Of a DNA stretch of 64,000 nt, positions 59,074 to 64,000 are shown piece by piece; within the stretch, counting starts at the first letter, position 1, and each line of letters opens with the position of its first letter. This DNA comes from Kuschelorhynchus macadamiae (taxonomy: Eukaryota; Arthropoda; Insecta; Coleoptera; Curculionidae), in NCBI GenBank assembly GCA_030620095.1, contig JAUTXW010005188.1:1202043-1266042 (forward strand), read 5' to 3'. The position numbers and the translations under genes were made by a program. The notes below the pieces were generated by a model that worked only from the letters and a program-made list of their open reading frames with translations, was not told where the DNA came from and searched no databases.

Positions 59074-59694
59074 TTGAGAAAGCATGGTAACTTATTTTGC
59101 GGTGGTTCAAAAAGAGGACTCATAGTTGGTTGCAGTAGTAGCGGTAAAACCAACGTTATGCTTACACTGCTCGAGCATCCTAATGGAATTAGGTTTGAAA
59201 ATGTCTATGTTTATTCAAAGTCATTAGATCAACCAAAATATGAATATTTAAGAAAGTTGTTAAAGCCTATGAAAGAAATTGGATACTTTGAATACGATAG
59301 CGATGAGAACATTATTTCACCTCATGAGATAAAGCCAAATTCCGTTATCATTTTTGGCGATATTCCTTGTCATAATCAATCTATTATTAGGGACTATTTC
59401 ACACGCATGGAAGGCATAGACACTGATTGTTTTTTTATTTTTCAAGGATATTCCTCAATCGTTAAACGTCTAATTCGAGAAAATTCCAACTTATTAATTT
59501 TATTTAAACAGGACTGTTTGAGTTTAAAACATATATATAACGACCACTGTATATTGGATATGACATTTGATCAGTTTAAAAATATTTGTGCTAACTGTTG
59601 GATGGATCCATATGGCTTTCTTGTAATTGACAAAGATTGTGAAGTAAATCACGGCAGATACAGGAGTAAATTCGATTCCTTTATATATTCATAA
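59074..59694 (+). CDS. Packaging-type ATPase, copy 3, open frame
   Basis: The only copy with one frame from before Walker A to the natural end (206 codons counted from TTG 59074; the open region extends further upstream with no ATG). Walker A is GCSSSGKTN at residues 19-27, a Walker B-like VIIFGD is near residue 95, and the C-terminal part has KHIYNDHCILDMTFDQFKN. It carries 2 extra nt near 59402 compared with copies 1 and 2. The frame is whole, but residues just after that point may be read in a non-ancestral phase, so the product may not be functional. It would pump DNA into capsids. The missing ATG implies a lost or spliced start. Confidence 0.75.
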   Translation: MRKHGNLFCGGSKRGLIVGCSSSGKTNVMLTLLEHPNGIRFENVYVYSKSLDQPKYEYLRKLLKPMKEIGYFEYDSDENIISPHEIKPNSVIIFGDIPCHNQSIIRDYFTRMEGIDTDCFFIFQGYSSIVKRLIRENSNLLILFKQDCLSLKHIYNDHCILDMTFDQFKNICANCWMDPYGFLVIDKDCEVNHGRYRSKFDSFIYS

Positions 59695-59738
59695 AAGTGA
59701 AAAATTTGCAGTTTTATTTCATTTAAAACTTGTACAGC

Positions 59739-60873
59739 ATGGATAAACGTTTAGCTAGAGAATTAATAAAATCGAGACAAGCCGTGAAGCAGAAATATCG
59801 AAGCTTGAAATTAGCTACTTCTACCGCTCAGTCTGAATTAGAACAAACTTATAGACCAATAACACAACCTCTTAAACAGATAATTTTAAATATTGGTAAA
59901 TTCGAACCATTCGATTTAAAAGAAGAAAGAGTTTCAAAGTATGAAGAATTCAAAACACCTACAAAGCTTTATAAAACATCAACTCCGACGAAAACTCAGA
60001 AAACAGGAAAAACTTTACTTACTCCCCACAGAACTACCAACATTTTTAGATGACAGTAGTATCACTTCTTCCTCTTCTGTAGTACAACCATTGACATCAA
60101 CTGTTATAGCGGAAACTTCAGATCCTTCTAGTGACACAACAACAAATTTAAACTTGTCAGACATATTGGAACAAACTAGAAAAACAATTCAAACCTATGT
60201 TGGTACACCGTCATATAAAGGTTACTTAGCAGATTTTCATGAATTACCCAGATCATATAGTGATGAGGGTGTGAAAGATACACAACATAAATTTGACCTT
60301 TATTATGGAATATTTCATGACCTCGAAACGGATACGTTTTCTTTTGGTTTAACACAGATACCGGTAGAAATTATTGGAAAAGACGAAGTGGGAGGAATAA
60401 CGTACACAGGCACGCTAGGTTTATACGAATTGCTTTTCAAAAAAGAACCGAAAGGTTACAAGAAGGAAGATTTAGATAATTACATGAACATTCTAGCTAA
60501 AACAATTGTATATCGTAGGAATTTTGATTCAAATGAACAAGTTTAAGGAAATACATCACACAAATATGTTACAATAATAGGGCCATATTTACAAAGAAAG
60601 GGGATTACAAAGACAAAAACCTTGCAAAGATTAGTTACAGCATTTAACAAACCAAAACCTCCGTTTAGAACAACTAGAGCCAAAACAACAGGAAAGGGAT
60701 TAATTTTTAAAACAAACAGATCAAATACAGACTATGTATACTGAAATAATGTAAACGAAATTGTTGATAGGCTACGTTTATTAATTTCATCAAGCGATGC
60801 GAGAAATAATGCTCATAGTAACGAGATTACCTCTATTATTGAAGAATTAAGAGAAGATAAAGTTATACTATAA
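59739..60873 (+). pseudogene. Conserved minor protein downstream of the ATPase, broken three times
   Basis: An ATG at 59739 starts a basic, helical N-terminus (LARELIKSRQAVKQKYRSLK). A frameshift at about 60020 moves the frame into a Ser/Thr-rich linker and a globular part (FDLYYGIFHDLETDTFSFGL, TYTGTLGLYELLFKKEPKGY). In-frame stops follow at 60544-60546 and 60742-60744, and the last part (NEIVDRLRLLISSSDARNN, SIIEELRE) ends at 60873. I have met a protein with this C-terminal block beside the ATPase in insect elements of this kind, but its function is unknown to me. Its first 11 codons are duplicated at the two block junctions. Confidence 0.6.
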
Positions 60874-60921
60874 AAACAACTATTAAATATAATCATATTT
60901 ATTGTTTAATGAAAGCTCAAC

Positions 60922-61759
60922 ATGACAGTTGATATAAATTTGGACGCCATATTTCAAAACGTCAATTAATAAATTCTGCTTCTTTGGAAAATACAATTTA
61001 TTCAAATATTGAAAGTAAAATTCTCAACAATTTTAAGATAGATTTTATTAAACAAAATCAAGAGGGAATAAGTGACATTAATAATTTAAAAAGGAGATTA
61101 GATGAAAGTGAAACAAATAATGAAATCTTTGCTAAAAAGCTTAAGGTTTTCGATGAAAATTTTTTAAAGTATGAAAACCAAATTTAAGGATGTTATACCT
61201 CAATTGAAAACGTTAATAAACAGTTGCTAACGCTAAATCAAATAAGTAAAGATTTGCAATTTTTAAATGAACATCTTAAAAAGGAAGACAAAAAATTAAG
61301 TGATGATATCAACAAAATTAATAAAATAATGGAAACAAATATAAGAGAAGTAATAATTGAAAAACACAAGGAAAAGATTAAACAATTAAGAACTTTTATA
61401 AAAAGGGTAGATGATGAAAAAAAAAAGAAGTCAAAATAGTATTCTTAACAGTAGAACAATTGACCAACGCTCTTTGGAAGAAAAACAACAATATATTTCC
61501 TTTGGAAAGATAATGTCTAGTGTAATTAAGAAATTAGAACAAGAATTAAATAAAACAGAGGAGGAATTCAAAAATAGTGATAGTAGATCAACTACTTTCT
61601 TAACTGGAGAGATAAAAAACTCCTTTAACGCTTTAGAAAGGGAGATTACTAAAATTAGTAAAGTTTTAAATGAAAAAAGTTATACAATACAAATTGATAA
61701 ATTGAATGAATGGGAAAAAACATATAAAAGTTATATTTCGAATTATTACAAAACATAGA
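60922..61759 (+). pseudogene. Coiled-coil protein, broken into several frames
   Basis: A short start (ATG 60922, about 15 codons) is followed by frames 60984-61187, 61224-61439 and 61411-61758. All are rich in Lys, Glu, Asn and Ile with heptad-like spacing (INNLKRRLDESETNNEIF, DINKINKIMETNIREVI). The continuity of composition suggests one gene of about 270 codons with three or more breaks. It could be a fibre or a structural rod, but that is inference. No homologue is recognised. Confidence 0.45.
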
Positions 61760-61799
61760 AATTGAACTTCCTTTAAATTGAATAAACAAGTTTGTTGTC

Positions 61800-62744
61800 A
61801 TGTCAACCGTTAAACAACAAGTCGTTAATGAATTACATAAATCTGCTAGAAAAAACTACAAACGCAGAAGGGTGGTGGTGAAAGGGTTAAATGATATTTT
61901 TCAAGCTGATTTGTTGAAATGTTACCCTATGCCAAATTTAATAAGGGATTTAAATATATCTTGATTACCATAAATGTATTTTCTAAATGTGTTTGGGCCG
62001 AACCGGTAAAATCTAAATCTGGAAAAGACGTAACAGCGGCAATGAAAAAAATATTAATCAGTGCAAAAACTACACCAAAAAACTTGCAAACGGACAGAGG
62101 GAGAGAGTTTTTCAATGTAAATTTTCAAAATTTGATGCAACAATTTCAAATTAACCATTATAGCACGTTTTCCAATTTGAAAGCGAGTATAGTAGAAAGA
62201 GTGAACAGGACTTTAAAGAATAATATGTGGAAAATATTTAGCATTCAAGGAAATTACAAATGGTTTAATATATTAGCGGATATTGTAAAAAAATATAACA
62301 ATACAAAACATTCTTCAATAGGAATGAAGCCAAAACAAGTAAATAAAACAAATGAAAAGAGAATCTTGAAATCTGCATTTACTCATGCTAAAACGTTAGA
62401 TATAAAATCTCCAAAGTTTAAAGTGGGTGATCACGTACGCATAAGGTGGGCATTTTCGAAAGGTTACACACCAAATTGGTCAAATGAGATATTCCACAGA
62501 AGTTAAGATGACAAATCCCTGGACATATTTAATTCAAGACGAAGATAATCAGGACATTCTGGGTGGTTTTTATGAGCAAGAATTACTATAAGTAAAGCAT
62601 ACCGATGTGTATCTTATTGAGAAGATTTTGAGAAGGAAAGGAAACAAAGTTTATGTGAAATGGTTAGAACTAGATAAAAAATATAATACATGGATTGATA
62701 AAAAAAAATATTGTTTAATTAAATTGAAATTAAATTTTAGTTAA
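61800..62744 (+). pseudogene. Polinton-type retroviral-like integrase with chromodomain, broken
   Basis: An ATG at 61800 opens a basic N-terminus (NELHKSARKNYKRRRVVV) with the first catalytic Asp in FQADL. A 1-nt shift at about 61912 moves the frame to 61919-62506, which carries the second Asp (LQTDRGREFF), the catalytic Glu (SIVERVNRTLK) and a GDHVRIRW beta-barrel strand. A further frame change near 62490 leads to a stop at 62589, after which VEKILRRKGNKVYVKW-like sequence (LIEKILRRKGNKVYVKW) and TWIDKKKY form a chromodomain. All three DDE acids are present, but the gene is inactive. Polinton integrases join element DNA to host chromatin and typically have this C-terminal domain. Confidence 0.85.
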
Positions 62745-62881
62745 ATTTGTTTTATTTCTGTTCCTCACTTTATGCTTTAGCTGATACAAATTATAATGTT
62801 TGAAAAGTACCTACTCTTATGTGCTAATTAATTTCAAATAAAATTCACATTTGAGAAATTCAAATTTTATTAAGTAAAACA

Positions 62882-63169
62882 TCAAATACAATTTTTATTA
62901 AAACGTGTCCAATATATTTTATTTCTTTGTTCTTCAGATAATATCGAATCTAGAATAAGTTTACAATCATTTATTCTTTTTTCAAAACGGAGTCTATCTA
63001 AGTACCACATCTGAAAGTTACTCGTACGGGCTTGTCTGTAAGCAAAGCTCCACTTCACTAACACATGCACCTTATTGTTCTCTTCCAGAAAATATATTGT
63101 TTTCTTCGTAATATTTTCTTTTTAATCCATTTTCATTGTTTTCTTCGTAATATTTTCTTTTTGTTCCAT
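62882..63169 (-). pseudogene. Conserved small protein, unknown function, with a tandem duplication
   Basis: An ATG at 63169 starts a Lys-rich frame that meets an in-frame stop at about 63124 inside a 39-bp tandem duplication (ATTGTTTTCTTCGTAATATT in both copies, 63097 and 63136 on the plus strand). It then continues as VHVLVKWSFAYRQARTSNF and MWYLDRLRFEKRINDC. The duplication may have created the stop. Family not recognised. Confidence 0.4.
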
Positions 63170-63179
63170 TTTGCTTCAA

Positions 63180-63781
63180 TTAGTTTTCCATTTCTTCAGA
63201 ATATAAAGCAAGTAATTCCATCATAGTTGAAACATTTTCACTGTTAGGATTTTGTGTTGGACTTATTATATTATAAACATGCGTACACAAGTCGCCACAA
63301 TCAGCTGAAATAATATTTTGAAATATTTTGAAATATGTATTGAATTCTTGCCTTTTAATTATAGATAATCTATAATCAATAATTTCCTTCAATCGCCACA
63401 AATTGTCCAAAGACTCTTGTCCTAAGTATATGAAGTGTGGGCTTTTGTAATTTGCAGAACAGGGATATCATTTATTTTCTGGACCTACATATGAATGTTG
63501 TTTATCTTCACACTGGTTTGATCAACTTGAGGAAAGTAGAAATTGTTTACAATAATTCCTTGATGAACACAAATGTCTTTCCAATTTTCTTCGGTTAGTG
63601 CGATTAAAAATCCAGTTTTTCCACCAATTACAATTTTTGTAGAAAAATCATTTAAACTAATGCCAACAAGAACAAATTTTGACAAAGAATTATTTAAAAA
63701 ATAAATTTTTGAATTAAGAAGCGTTTCTAAAGGCTTATGAACCACGGCGTTGTTCAAAATGACTAAACGAGACTGAAACAT
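63180..63781 (-). pseudogene. Conserved protein near the right end, broken
   Basis: A 98-codon frame from ATG 63781 (SKFVLVGISLNDFSTKIVI, ALTEENWKDICVHQG) ends at 63485. A second frame (63410-63180: WRLKEIIDYRLSIIKR, FNTYFKIFQNIISADCGD) follows with one further stop between. The two pieces look like one gene of about 190 codons. It faces the integrase on the opposite strand. I do not recognise the family with confidence. Confidence 0.45.
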
Positions 63782-64000
63782 ATTGTGTTATTCTTGTACT
63801 TAAATATTCTCATACCCACTTTCTTTGAAGTGTCGATTTAAAATGTATTAATGAAAAAATAGAGTTCCTGTTTGAAATTTATAATACAGATAATTAATTA
63901 AAATGGTAATGTATAAAAATAATGCAAAGTTGAATGTAACAGTAATGATGGAAAAGTAATAATTTTTGAATCCGTCATAATAATTGGTATGGTTGGGGGT
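63782..64000. other. Right edge of the window, non-coding
   Basis: AT-rich with nothing recognised. The element's right terminus is not visible, so it probably continues past 64 kb. Confidence 0.5.

Larger units (their letters stand above)
57485..59774. repeat. Tandem block, copy 3 (~2290 bp)
   Basis: Begins at the junction and runs into unique sequence at 59774, where the intact flank continues (GAGACAAGCCGTG). Confidence 0.95.

Overview
The window is AT-rich, repeat-dense animal DNA, most likely from an insect or other arthropod with a large genome. Four signs point this way: one intron-flanked exon of a conserved animal kinase gene, long (TA)n microsatellites, many insect-type transposon relics (hAT, Tc1/mariner, LINE, Ty3, possible Crypton, foldback elements), and very few long open frames. 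The species cannot be named from the sequence.

Layout, 1-49.2 kb. This part is intron-like or intergenic DNA filled with mobile elements in different states of decay. The only confident host coding sequence is a 174-bp exon (18959-19132) encoding the small kinase lobe of a novel-type protein kinase C. Recognisable relics are a Ty3/gypsy gag-pol (6.4-9.2 kb), a LINE reverse transcriptase (16.5-17.3 kb), an intron-bearing Tc1-like transposase (20.8-21.4 kb), and a hAT element with matching 10-bp terminal inverted repeats (TIRs) and an 8-bp target-site duplication (TSD) (21915-24461). There is also a mariner-like element with very long inverted ends (26.3-28.3 kb), a second mariner-like HTH fragment (36.9 kb), a possible tyrosine-recombinase relic (41.9-42.3 kb) and several MITEs. 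A 6-kb symmetric structure (29177-35168) has inverted arms built of ~500-bp higher-order repeats, like Foldback elements. Three palindromic or tandem structures carry sequences that fit the hammerhead ribozyme consensus (20.6, 30.4-31.5 and 35.5-36.0 kb).

Layout, 49.2-64 kb. This is an endogenous, Polinton/adintovirus-like DNA element. On the plus strand it has three small related proteins, a packaging-type ATPase, a broken minor protein, a broken coiled-coil protein and a broken retroviral-type integrase with a chromodomain. On the minus strand it has a putative double-jelly-roll capsid protein (open, 412 aa), a short basic protein, a broken jelly-roll/penton-like protein, an adenain-type cysteine protease, a hydrophobic minor virion protein and a parvovirus-type phospholipase A2. 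No protein-primed DNA polymerase B is visible; it is either absent or lies right of the window. A ~2.29-kb block (end of the penton-like gene, protease, hydrophobic protein, PLA2, ATPase, start of the next gene) is present three times in tandem. The copies carry different defects: only copy 2 keeps the protease joined to its upstream partner, and only copy 3 has an uninterrupted ATPase frame. Most other genes have one or more frameshifts or stops, so this is a decaying insertion rather than an active virus.

The capsid, minor capsid, protease, PLA2 and ATPase together form a morphogenesis module. The integrase would have mediated insertion. The three small paralogues at the left edge are accessory genes of unknown role.
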